Assembly: GCA_023539495.1 (NCBI GenBank)
Contig: JAKCEV010000005.1
Span: forward strand, 1-35,740
Source: Candidatus Wolframiiraptor allenii
GTDB taxonomy: Archaea > Thermoproteota > Nitrososphaeria_A > Caldarchaeales > Wolframiiraptoraceae
DNA: 35,740 nucleotides
Direction of reading: 5' to 3'
Below the pieces are notes generated by a model that worked only from the letters and a program-made list of their open reading frames with translations, had not been told where the DNA came from and did no database searches. This document shows positions 1 through 7,568 of the stretch, piece by piece. The position numbers were made by a program, and so were the translations under genes. Every line of letters begins with the position of its first letter. The stretch's first letter is position 1.

Positions 1-75
1 CCACACTTGCCACAATACCATCCTAATACATGCCTGCCCTTATTTCTTGGGGACCTGCCTGAAAGTGGAAGATTG
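1..75 (-). repeat. Conserved upstream element, copy R1
   Basis: This segment is nearly identical to 19889-19960 (same order of short blocks, including the 10-base core TATTTCTTGG). At the better preserved locus the element lies directly upstream of a small minus-strand gene, so here it is probably the promoter/leader of a gene that starts to the left of the window. Related copies lie at 17878-17905, 20262-20311 (inverted), 26216-26262 and 35311-35329. Confidence 0.6.
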
Positions 76-84
76 AAGATTATT

Positions 85-372
85 GTGATGATGTCAAGAT
101 GCCGGGTATCCTGCTAAATAGAGAGTTTTCGACCCCCATTATGGTGATGGGAAGGCCCCAGAGCAGACATTCATAATGACGTTCGGGGACGGAGATAACA
201 TCAAGTATTTTGTGGTCAGGGGTATATGTGAGGGCGACAGGCACGTAACAAGATGCGACATGATTAGAGTAATGGACTGGGATCAGCTAGTTGAATATCT
301 CGGGGGTGTCTGGGGGAGATGTGGGACACCATGCTATTCAAGATGAAGACCGCCGAGGCGAGCATGCCGTAA
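85..372 (+). pseudogene. Broken copy of the 92-residue small protein gene at 19963
   Basis: Aligned by eye with the intact gene at 19963-20241, this copy keeps the conserved second half (the blocks GDGDN-like, KYFVVRG and RCDMIRVMDWDQLVEYL) and ends at an equivalent stop. The reading frame is closed early: in the frame of the intact start it meets a stop at about codon 11. A one-base deletion near 325-330 also shifts the last 20 or so codons relative to the intact copy. Function of the family is unknown. It is a decayed paralogue produced by duplication of the whole unit, including the upstream element at 1-75. Confidence 0.7.
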
Positions 373-604
373 AGCCGAAGTCCATCACAACACCCCATTT
401 TTATTTCTCCTCCATTCTCAGGGTAGATAGTGTCCAAATAACGGGTTTATTTACATAGCTGAAGACCTCCCATAGTAGCCTCGCGAGTAGAAATGGTCGC
501 CCCTAGAGAGTATTTAAAGCCTTATTTGGGCATCCACCATAACATACAATACTTTAAATGATGCCGAAAATAATCCCCCAAATAATGCTAATAACTCCAA
601 GCCC
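373..604. other. Spacer with no supported gene
   Basis: A-T rich stretch between the broken small gene and the structured RNA. Short TTTAAA-like motifs occur near 520 and 552 and could serve as TATA boxes for the RNA starting near 605. I see no open frame with convincing coding character. A minus-strand frame spanning 514-747 mostly reads through the RNA repeat and is taken as chance. Confidence 0.4.
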
Positions 605-738
605 TGAGTCCCACTTGGGATAGGGGGTAATGGCCGGAGACCCGGCCAAGGGCTAAACCTCCCAAAAGGGAGGGATGTAGCCCAAACCTCCCCCGCACTA
701 ACAGGAATCCTCATCATCCATGGCGGGGAGGAGGTCAG
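605..738 (+). ncRNA. Structured RNA repeat, copy 1
   Basis: About 134 bases closely matching 33874-34007, with unrelated flanks. Four paired elements can be drawn: TCCC/GGGA (609-612 with 617-620); a 7-bp hairpin 631-637 with 642-648 closed by AGAC; a hairpin 658-663 with 668-673 enclosed by GGGCT/AGCCC (650-654 with 679-683); and a long-looped hairpin with GCGGGGAGG at 723-731 pairing to 687-696. The second hairpin differs from copy 3 by a compensatory C-G to T-A change. It does not carry motifs I recognise from RNase P RNA, SRP RNA or 5S rRNA. Strand is inferred from the fold being best (AGAC/AAAA loops) in this direction; the transcript itself is not proven. Confidence 0.6.
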
Positions 739-766
739 AGGGCTCATAGGAGCAATGCCAATAGCT

Positions 767-2221
767 CTACCAATCTGTTTTCGGCGGTGTTGATCCCAGC
801 CTCACTTCTCTAAGCCTGACATGTGGGCCGCCCATCCAGACCGGGATGCTTTGGATTGGGTCACCCTTCCCACAATATCCGGCGAAGAACTTGAGATCCT
901 TGCCAACAGCATCTATCGATGAGTAAAGGCTCCGAGTGGTCACCTCCAGAACAGGGTTTCTGACGGGCTCCCGCAACTCGCCACCAACTATCCTGTAAGC
1001 CTCGACGCCGACGTATCTCTGGTTCCAGCGCTTATCATCAATATTCCACTCTTGGTAGCTCTTGATGTAGACGCCTTCCCGTATATCCTCGAGCAGCTCA
1101 TCGAAGGAGTAGTCTCCCGGCTTCATGTATGTCGTTGACATCCTTATGATCGGCTCCAAGTCATAGCCAGCAGACCTCGCCGCCCCATTGCTACTGACGC
1201 CGAATATCGCCGCGGTCTCCCGATTATGCAAAAGCTCCCTCAAGATGCCGTTCTCTATCAGCTTCCGCTCCCTCCCCTTGATGCCCTCATCATCATATGG
1301 GCTATAGCCGAATGAGTAAGGAGTTATCGGATCATCAACAACCGTAACAACATCCGATCCTATTCTCGTCCCAAGCAGCTCCGGCTTGATATAGCTGTCG
1401 CCTCCCTGAGCAAGCTCCCTGCCGAGAACCCTGTCAGCCTCGCCCGGGTGGCCGGCGGACTCGTGGCAGATTATCCCAACTATCTCCGGCCCGAGCACAA
1501 CATCAACGGGATCCCTCGGCGGCGCGACTCCTCGCAGCAGGACGGCGGCCACATGCTCAACCTCCTCCGAGACCATCTCGTTAGGTCTCCATGCCTCAAC
1601 AGCCTCCCAGCCCCTAGCCTCGCCTAGGTGCTGGAACCTCTGAATGCTCCCATGTTGTGGCGAGTAGAGGGTTATGAAATACTCGAGAAACGTCCTCGGG
1701 ATTCTCGTGAAGACGTCTGCACCATCACTATTTATGACCCATTTCTCAAGATCGCGCCTCCCAACTTCGAGGAACCTCATTACCTTTAAGCCCCGTCTCT
1801 CAGCGGCTTCGAGAATCGAAGAATCCACCTCCCTCAGGAACTCTATCTTGGCATCCAAGTCCACGGCGTCAAACCTCACCCTCGGCTTGACCTCGACTCT
1901 CGCTCTAGACATCTCCTCATCACTCAACTTAATCCTGTCTTTAAGGAGCCGCGACGCCGCCCTAGCCATGGAGAAAGCCGACCTAACAGCCTCTCTAATA
2001 GAGGCCCTAGTGAGAAATGGTGTTGACGAGAATCCTAAAGCGCCATCGATAAGAACCCTCACGCTAATCCCCTCATCAACTGATCTCGCGGTGATTTCGG
2101 GAGAACCATTCTTCAAGATGATAGCTTCCTCAACATCCTTCTGATATCTCGCCTCAGCATAATTCGCGCCTAGCCTACCAGCTTCTTCAAGAGCATACTT
2201 TAACATATCCTCAACCATCAT
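767..2221 (-). CDS. tldD: TldD/PmbA-family metallopeptidase, TldD type
   Basis: 484 residues, the usual length for TldD. TldD family members are zinc peptidases that, with the partner TldE/PmbA, cleave unfolded peptides or modified peptide precursors. The metal-binding HExxxH motif is present as HESAGH at about residues 254-259, and the conserved C-terminal block with FFAGYCGKGDP follows near residue 450. The start is one of two adjacent ATG codons; a TTTTAA box about 28 bases upstream suggests a leaderless message. No tldE/pmbA gene lies in this window, so the partner must be elsewhere. The box C/D sRNA at 2304-2361 lies just upstream on the same strand. Confidence 0.93.
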   Translation of the reverse strand: MMVEDMLKYALEEAGRLGANYAEARYQKDVEEAIILKNGSPEITARSVDEGISVRVLIDGALGFSSTPFLTRASIREAVRSAFSMARAASRLLKDRIKLSDEEMSRARVEVKPRVRFDAVDLDAKIEFLREVDSSILEAAERRGLKVMRFLEVGRRDLEKWVINSDGADVFTRIPRTFLEYFITLYSPQHGSIQRFQHLGEARGWEAVEAWRPNEMVSEEVEHVAAVLLRGVAPPRDPVDVVLGPEIVGIICHESAGHPGEADRVLGRELAQGGDSYIKPELLGTRIGSDVVTVVDDPITPYSFGYSPYDDEGIKGRERKLIENGILRELLHNRETAAIFGVSSNGAARSAGYDLEPIIRMSTTYMKPGDYSFDELLEDIREGVYIKSYQEWNIDDKRWNQRYVGVEAYRIVGGELREPVRNPVLEVTTRSLYSSIDAVGKDLKFFAGYCGKGDPIQSIPVWMGGPHVRLREVRLGSTPPKTDW

Positions 2222-2303
2222 CTATCCTCGGGGATAAATGGACCTTAAAAGAATTAGCCGCGAACACCACTTATGTTTTGGAGGAAAACCGCCCGGAATA
2301 CCG

Positions 2304-2361
2304 TAGCTCAGCCGGTTGATCCGTCATCACAGTTCAGGTGATGCGGGCGGTCATCACCGGA
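2304..2361 (-). ncRNA. Box C/D guide sRNA aimed at the 16S rRNA 5' end
   Basis: On the minus strand the order is box C GTGATGA (2351-2357), a 13-base guide (2338-2350), box D' CTGA (2334-2337), a 3-base spacer, box C' GTGATGA (2324-2330), a 12-base guide (2312-2323) and box D CTGA (2308-2311). These spacings are typical of archaeal C/D sRNAs. The complement of the D guide reads CCGGTTGATCC, the conserved sequence at the start of archaeal 16S rRNA. By the D+5 rule the methylated base would be the first U after CCGG. CCG/CGG outside boxes C and D can form a short terminal stem. The target of the D' guide was not recognised. Confidence 0.85.
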
Positions 2362-2414
2362 TAAGAGATGGGCGGGGTCCATGATTTAAGATTTCCGGGG
2401 ACCATGTATTATCT

Positions 2415-3434
2415 TCATCCTTTCGTGAAGCATGATTTGAAGGCCTGATCCCATAGCTTGAGGTTCCTGATCTTGCCTAGGGTTGATATAAAGGCGCCGA
2501 CGGGGCCATAAGCTCTCCTAAGCTTCTCGAGGGTTTCTATGTGCTTATTGACGAGCTTTTCTAGGTCTCGTGGGATATCTGCCTCGGGGATCCCCATAGT
2601 CTTGATTACCTGCTGGATGATGGGCTCCTCCTCTATTATAAATCCCGTGAAGACCGGGATGACTATGCTGGCATCCTTGAGGGCCTTGAGTATTTTCTCA
2701 ATCGGCTCGGCGTCGAAGATGAGCTGTGTTACGAGGAATTCTGCTCCAGCCTCATATTTCCGCAGAGCTCTTGAGGTCTCGATCTCTAGTGGAATGTAAG
2801 GGTTTAGGCCTGCGCCGACATGGATTCTCAGCATGACCTGTAGCTTATTCCCCAGCTCATCGACGCCGTAATCCGACATTATCCTCGCGAGATAGATGAG
2901 CCTGATAGAGTCTAGGTCGAAGACTGGCGCGGACTCCTCAGGCCCCATCTTCGGATGATCTCCCGTTAAGGCTAGGATATGCTCCACGCCGCATAAGGCG
3001 AGCGCGAGTATCCTCGACTTTATCGCGAGCCTGCTCAAATCCCTGCAGGTTAGATGGGCTATGACCTCGCATCCAAGCTTCTTCCTCAGTAGCTGGGCGA
3101 AGGCGCTGTTCTCGACATGGAGGAGCGCGAGCGGGTTATCAGGTATACTCAGGGCTGTGAATGAGAGGTCCTTGAGGAGGTCTATGTTACTAAGAGCTTT
3201 GGCACTTGGCGGGATCTCCGCCACCCAGACAGGTTTTTTCTCAACCTCCATGAGTAGTTTAGTGAAGCTTTGCCTCCTTCTGATTTCCGGCCTAAACTTG
3301 AATCCGTGATCCAAGATAATCTTGGATGGATATCGCTCGGAGAAAATGCATCGCCTGTCGCCGAGCTCGCATGTGCCATCCGGCCTCATCCCGCCGCATG
3401 GGCCATTCAAGACTCGCTTCGGGCATCCACTCAA
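2415..3434 (-). CDS. metF: Methylenetetrahydrofolate reductase-like protein with N-terminal zinc-finger-like MTHFR_C/MetV-type domain
   Basis: 339 residues. Residues 1-35 carry a cysteine cluster (CPKRVLNGPCGG, then two more Cys) typical of the small MetV/MTHFR_C domain that partners MetF in acetogens and other anaerobes. The rest is a MetF-like TIM barrel, with EIPPSA near residue 75, LTGDHP near 158 and a FLVTQLIFD-type strand near 235. MetF interconverts methylene- and methyl-tetrahydrofolate/tetrahydropterin. Here both pieces are one chain, suggesting a self-contained or differently coupled reductase. It lies 2 bases downstream of the membrane-protein gene at 3437 and opposite the SHMT/MetE block, consistent with one-carbon supply for methionine. 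The exact electron donor cannot be read from the sequence. Confidence 0.82.
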   Translation of the reverse strand: MSGCPKRVLNGPCGGMRPDGTCELGDRRCIFSERYPSKIILDHGFKFRPEIRRRQSFTKLLMEVEKKPVWVAEIPPSAKALSNIDLLKDLSFTALSIPDNPLALLHVENSAFAQLLRKKLGCEVIAHLTCRDLSRLAIKSRILALALCGVEHILALTGDHPKMGPEESAPVFDLDSIRLIYLARIMSDYGVDELGNKLQVMLRIHVGAGLNPYIPLEIETSRALRKYEAGAEFLVTQLIFDAEPIEKILKALKDASIVIPVFTGFIIEEEPIIQQVIKTMGIPEADIPRDLEKLVNKHIETLEKLRRAYGPVGAFISTLGKIRNLKLWDQAFKSCFTKG

Positions 3435-3436
3435 GC

Positions 3437-4201
3437 CTAGTCAACCCTCACCCTGAGATACCTAGATTTTCTCAAGAGGAGATACAGGTTGAACGCGACG
3501 ATGAATGAGAAGATGATCATGAGCCCTCTCTCGAGGGCTACCGCTGGAATTGCGGCGAGATACCAGGCCGCCATGGCCTCGGGCTCGAATGAATTGAGCG
3601 CATATCTAAAGACTATTATCGCCGCTAGGCTGCCATAGAAATGGTCAGCGAATATTCCGGAGAAGCACCCGGCGAAAATTCTGAACATTGATCGTCTGAT
3701 CCAGCTGCCCGCTTGGCCAAGGAGCCCGCTCGCGAGTATCAGGGCCATGGAAGCGATATAATATATCGTGAAGATGGCTGTGAGCCTGCCAACATCCGTC
3801 GCATACCAGATGGCCAGCATCGCGCCATGGATCCCGACCGCGTAGACCCATTTCGGCACGCCAAGCAGCCTTCCACGATCGAGGACAAAGGATGAGACGA
3901 GGACGCCGAGCGGCGCGGCGAAGATAGTTACGTAGCTGAAGAGTGTGTATTTTCCCGGCAGGAGAGTCATGGCCATGATTGTCCCGAGGAAGATTGAGGC
4001 GGGCCCGAGAACATGGCCTAGAATGAGGCCGTAGATGGGGGAAAGGGCGATCGCGATCTCGATCTTAACGCCGGGAAAGCCTATCGCCGGTATTCCCGGG
4101 AGCATTTTCAAGATCACCATATAGAGTGTGCTAAAGCTCGCGAGCAGAGCCACGTCTAGGCTCAGTCTCCTAGCGACCCCGCGCATACTTGAGCCCATCA
4201 A
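3437..4201 (-). CDS. Polytopic membrane protein, possibly an ECF-type substrate-binding (S) component
   Basis: 254 residues with about six hydrophobic segments. The first half (GVKIEIAIALSPIYGLILGHVLGP, split over residues 45-70) resembles the way ECF S components place small residues in short helices, but I do not see a signature that fixes the substrate. It is followed 2 bases later by the MTHFR gene, so the two are almost certainly cotranscribed. If the resemblance holds, a folate- or pterin-like ligand would make sense from the context; that is inference only. The start at 4201 has alternatives at the second or third Met (MMGSSM). Confidence 0.6.
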   Translation of the reverse strand: MMGSSMRGVARRLSLDVALLASFSTLYMVILKMLPGIPAIGFPGVKIEIAIALSPIYGLILGHVLGPASIFLGTIMAMTLLPGKYTLFSYVTIFAAPLGVLVSSFVLDRGRLLGVPKWVYAVGIHGAMLAIWYATDVGRLTAIFTIYYIASMALILASGLLGQAGSWIRRSMFRIFAGCFSGIFADHFYGSLAAIIVFRYALNSFEPEAMAAWYLAAIPAVALERGLMIIFSFIVAFNLYLLLRKSRYLRVRVD

Positions 4202-4223
4202 TATCTCCGGACTATAAACTTGA

Positions 4224-4240
4224 CAAACTTAATAAGGTAT
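4224..4240 (+). promoter_or_regulatory. TATA box of the SHMT gene
   Basis: ACTTAATAAGG lies about 24-28 bases before the TTG at 4260, the spacing expected for an archaeal TATA box and a message starting at or next to the start codon. Confidence 0.5.
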
Positions 4241-4259
4241 CTCCCGCGCCTCAAGCTAG

Positions 4260-5567
4260 TTGAAAGAGGGCATGTATGAAGCCGAGCTGAAGGAAATTCT
4301 AGATCTAGTCAAGAGGCATAATATGTGGAGGAGGAATGAGTGTATAAACCTCATAGCATCAGAGAACGTTACATCGCCGCTCTTGGACGTGGTCTATCTC
4401 TCGGATGCCATGCATAGGTATGCTGAAGGACTGCCGTTTAAGCGCTTCTACCAGGGGACAAGATACGTGGATGAACTTGAGGTTAGGGTCTCCAAGATCT
4501 TTGCGGAGCTATTCGACGCGAAATACTCGGATGTCAGGCCAATCTCGGGTACTATCGCAAACGCGACTATATTCGCTTGCCTAGCGAGGTCGGGGGATGA
4601 GGCTGCTGTCCTACCCTTACCCGGAGGCGCTCACGTCAGCCACTCGAAATATGGGATACTTGGGAGGCTCGGGATAAAGCCTGTTGAGCTCCCTATAATA
4701 CCCGAGGACATGATGGTGGATGTAGATGCTGCTGTCAAGCTGATTAGGGAGAGGTCCCCAAGAATGATAGTTTTGGGGGCGAGCGTCGTCATCTTCCCGC
4801 ACCCGGTTAAGGAGATATCTGAGGCGGCTCGAGAGGCGGGGGCAAGGCTAGTTTATGACGCGGCGCACGTCCTTGGCCTCATAGCTGGGAGGGCTTATCC
4901 AAACCCGCTTGAAGATGGCGCTGATGCGATCACAACCTCAACTCATAAGACCTTCCCAGGCCCACAGGGCGGAGCAATAATAACGAATAGCGACGAAATA
5001 TACGAAAAGGCATCGAAGATAGTCTTTCCCGTCTTCGTCTCGAATCATCACCTTCATAGGCTGGCGGCGCTCGGTGTGGCATCATTGGAGATGAGGGCGT
5101 TCGGACGAGGGTATGCGGACCAGATACTAAAGAACTCGAGGCGCTTGGCCGAGGAGCTTCACGCGAGAGGCTTTAAGGTTCTAGGCGAGAAATGGGGCTT
5201 CACGAGAACGCATCAAGTGCTTCTTGATGTTCGTGGTGATGGTGGTGGGGCGAGATGTGCTAGAGCCCTAGAGGAAGCGAATATAATCGTCAACAAAAAT
5301 ATCTTGCCATGGGATGGGCCCAGCGACATAGAGAATCCATCGGGAATAAGAATAGGGGTTCAGGAGGTTACTAGGATCGGGATGAAGGAGGATGATATGA
5401 GTGAAGTGGCCGAGTTGATATATAGGGTTGTGAAGAAGCGGGAAGAGCCATCGGAGGTTAGAAGACAGGTGATAGAATTCAGGAGGAACTTCACGAAGAT
5501 CCACTATACCTTCGACGTTGATGTGAGAAGCGTTGCGGAGGAAATCGGTTCCCTTATCCTAGGCTAG
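4260..5567 (+). CDS. glyA: Serine hydroxymethyltransferase
   Basis: 435 residues, PLP-dependent conversion of serine and a C1 carrier to glycine and methylene-C1 carrier. The PLP lysine is in the STHKTFPGPQGG motif (Lys230 when counted from TTG 4260), preceded by VYDAAHVLGL with the PLP-binding Asp and His near 200-203. LIASENV near the N terminus is typical. Archaeal enzymes usually begin about 21 residues before the WRR block, which would favour ATG 4272; however the TATA spacing places the transcript start at the TTG, so both starts remain open. The 3' end overlaps the metE gene on the other strand by 9 bases. It supplies the C1 unit reduced by the MTHFR-like protein at 2415. Confidence 0.95.
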   Translation: MKEGMYEAELKEILDLVKRHNMWRRNECINLIASENVTSPLLDVVYLSDAMHRYAEGLPFKRFYQGTRYVDELEVRVSKIFAELFDAKYSDVRPISGTIANATIFACLARSGDEAAVLPLPGGAHVSHSKYGILGRLGIKPVELPIIPEDMMVDVDAAVKLIRERSPRMIVLGASVVIFPHPVKEISEAAREAGARLVYDAAHVLGLIAGRAYPNPLEDGADAITTSTHKTFPGPQGGAIITNSDEIYEKASKIVFPVFVSNHHLHRLAALGVASLEMRAFGRGYADQILKNSRRLAEELHARGFKVLGEKWGFTRTHQVLLDVRGDGGGARCARALEEANIIVNKNILPWDGPSDIENPSGIRIGVQEVTRIGMKEDDMSEVAELIYRVVKKREEPSEVRRQVIEFRRNFTKIHYTFDVDVRSVAEEIGSLILG

Positions 5568-6548
5568 TTCCTCCCTAACCCTCCTAGCGGCCTCAACCAT
5601 ATTCTTTAGCTTCGCGAGGGCTATCTCTCGCTTAAGCCTCTTCAGCCCGCAGTCCGGCTTTACGTAGAGCTTCTCGGGTGGTAGAAGCTCCAAGCCCCTT
5701 GCGATTCCGTCCATTATCTCCTCGACGGGCTCAATCCTCGAGGTATGCACATCTATGACGCCGAGAGCCAGCTCCTTATCGAAGGAATACTCCTTCAACA
5801 CATCCAGCAGCTCGTAGTTCCTATTCTTAGTCTCGAAGTCGTATTGGTCTATCGGGAAGTCTAGGATCTCGGGGAAGAGCCTCTCCATCTTCCCATAACA
5901 TATGTGCGTTATCCTCTTCACATTGCTCAGCCCACCAAGCATGATCTCAAAGGCCTCGCCCGCGATCAGGACATCCTTCTTCTCGGCCCTCGTCGAGAGC
6001 GCAGGCTCATCAATCTGGATAAATGTCGCCCCAGCTCTTACCAAGGCCTCTATCTCCCTCCTAAAGGCCTCGGCCATGTCGAGGATAGCCCTTCTCATGT
6101 CCCCATAGAACTTGTCAAAGCTCCAAGAATACATGGTGTATGGGCCGGTAAGGGTCACCTTCATGGGCCTCCCGGCGGCGAGGCTTGAGGCATACCTCCA
6201 ATCATCTACAAGTATCTCATGCCTCCAAGCGATCTTACTAACGATCACGGGCTTCCTGAAGTAGACGTTGTCGAATATCCTGACTGGCTCGCTTATCTCG
6301 AAACCCTCAAGCTCCTCAGCGAAGAAGACCGCCATATCCTCCCTCCTCTGCTCTCCATCAGCTAGTATGTCTATCCCGGCTTCGAGATAATCCATTATCG
6401 CCTTCCTAGTAGCCTCCCTGACTAGGGATTCGTATTCTGGGCCGCGATCACCGCGCCTCCTGAGCTGGAACGCCTTAAGCGCCTCGGGGAAATATGGATA
6501 GCTCCCGACAACTGTTGTCCTAAGCTTGTTGGGGAGCTTATAGTTCAT
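5559..6548 (-). CDS. metE: Cobalamin-independent methionine synthase, catalytic (C-terminal-type) core
   Basis: 329 residues, equal to the catalytic C-terminal barrel of bacterial MetE. It transfers a methyl group to homocysteine. The zinc ligands are visible: His215 and Cys217 (THICYG), Glu239 (YDFE) and Cys300 (KPDCGLK); the homocysteine-site IDEPAL motif is at 179-184. The start overlaps the preceding minus-strand gene (6545-7525) by four bases (ATGA), so the two are translationally coupled. Archaeal stand-alone core MetE proteins have been described with different methyl donors (corrinoid protein or methyl-pterin), so the donor here is not settled by sequence alone, but the neighbouring MTHFR and SHMT genes favour a folate/pterin-type carrier. 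Confidence 0.92.
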   Translation of the reverse strand: MNYKLPNKLRTTVVGSYPYFPEALKAFQLRRRGDRGPEYESLVREATRKAIMDYLEAGIDILADGEQRREDMAVFFAEELEGFEISEPVRIFDNVYFRKPVIVSKIAWRHEILVDDWRYASSLAAGRPMKVTLTGPYTMYSWSFDKFYGDMRRAILDMAEAFRREIEALVRAGATFIQIDEPALSTRAEKKDVLIAGEAFEIMLGGLSNVKRITHICYGKMERLFPEILDFPIDQYDFETKNRNYELLDVLKEYSFDKELALGVIDVHTSRIEPVEEIMDGIARGLELLPPEKLYVKPDCGLKRLKREIALAKLKNMVEAARRVREELA

Positions 6549-7525
6549 ATGAATCTCACCTCCGCCTCGGCAAGAATCCTGCCAAGGGCATCAAGCCTCC
6601 TAACAGCCTCGTTATAAGGGATGTAGTCGAGCCAAGAGCTTGTCGAGAAAACTAGGATATCCGGCGAGATATAATCCAAGTATGTCTTCACATGGTAGAC
6701 CACTTCACGCGGATCCATGGGATAGATGTTCCTAGAATCTATGATGCCTAGGCTGAGGATGGGGCCCTCGAACCCATGCTCCTTGAGCGCTTGATCAGCC
6801 TCGGTGGGTGTGGACTTGAGATCGACATGAAGGCCTGCTCGAAGATCAAGGATCATGGCATATCTCTCTGGGTCTAGGTTAAAGTATGTCGCGACGATAA
6901 CTCTATCACTGGGAACATCGAGCCTCGTGAGGAACTCGTTTACAATATCAACGCCCCTCAGCCTCTCGGATCTTCCGAGCTCCGGGTCCACGAGAGACGG
7001 TTCATCAACTTGGATCAGGTCGGATGAGCTCTTCAGCACCTCCACCTCCGCTCTAAGGGCCTTGATCAAGTCATCGAGAAGCTCATCCTCCGAGGTGTAG
7101 AACCGGTTCTCGGAGAGTTCTAGAAATGTGAAGGGTCCCGGGATAACGGCCTTAACTAGCCCATGCGCAGCTCCTCTAACCTCCTGAATTTCCTCAAGCG
7201 TTATCGGCCCCCTCCATCGGATCTTGCCGGTTATCGTCGGACACCTGTAGTAGAAGTTGTTGTCGAAGAACCTGATGAGCCTTCCAGCCTCTAGTCCCTC
7301 AAGGCTCATCGTGAACGGCCTGAAGAGGTCGTGCCATGAGAGGAGGCCGCTGGTCACTATGCTCATCCCAGCCCTTTCCTGAAGCTTCACGACGTCGCGG
7401 ATTGACTCTGCTAGGATTCTCTTGAGCTCACCCTCACCTATCTTACCCTCAGAGAGGTCGTCGAATGCCTTGCGAAGCTTAGGCGGCCTCGGGAAGCTCC
7501 CACATATCCCTGCGTGGAGCCTCAT
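6545..7525 (-). CDS. MetE N-terminal-type domain protein without zinc site
   Basis: 326 residues with the MetE barrel pattern (GSFPRP at the start, IPGPFTFLEL near 140, LIQVDEPSLVD near 180). The zinc ligands of the catalytic paralogue are gone: the HxC pair is replaced by VATYFN, and the last Cys by a Ser/Thr stretch (VFSTSSW). This is what the non-catalytic N-terminal half of full-length MetE looks like, so the gene pair at 7525-5559 seems to be a split MetE, with this subunit probably binding the polyglutamylated or modified folate and shaping the active site. The four-base overlap with the catalytic gene supports a one-to-one complex. Confidence 0.85.
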   Translation of the reverse strand: MRLHAGICGSFPRPPKLRKAFDDLSEGKIGEGELKRILAESIRDVVKLQERAGMSIVTSGLLSWHDLFRPFTMSLEGLEAGRLIRFFDNNFYYRCPTITGKIRWRGPITLEEIQEVRGAAHGLVKAVIPGPFTFLELSENRFYTSEDELLDDLIKALRAEVEVLKSSSDLIQVDEPSLVDPELGRSERLRGVDIVNEFLTRLDVPSDRVIVATYFNLDPERYAMILDLRAGLHVDLKSTPTEADQALKEHGFEGPILSLGIIDSRNIYPMDPREVVYHVKTYLDYISPDILVFSTSSWLDYIPYNEAVRRLDALGRILAEAEVRFI

Positions 7526-7568
7526 CTCGGCCCGGGAAAAGCATAACTCTCTAGAATTAAGTATTGCC

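Noticed and set aside
605-738. RNA repeat as RNase P RNA, SRP RNA or rRNA fragment
   Set aside because: None of the universally conserved core motifs (for example the RNase P P4 bases or the SRP GNAR/GGAG domain IV) can be found.
514-747. 77-codon minus-strand frame
   Set aside because: Mostly antisense to the structured RNA repeat; no coding pattern or promoter.
1674-2144. 156-codon plus-strand frame inside tldD
   Set aside because: Antisense shadow of a well-conserved gene; serine-rich composition typical of mirror frames.
2288-2400. tRNA-like arm (GTAGCTCAGCCGG) on the plus strand
   Set aside because: No T-arm (TTCRAAT) or acceptor pairing; the same bases are the D box and guide of the minus-strand C/D sRNA.
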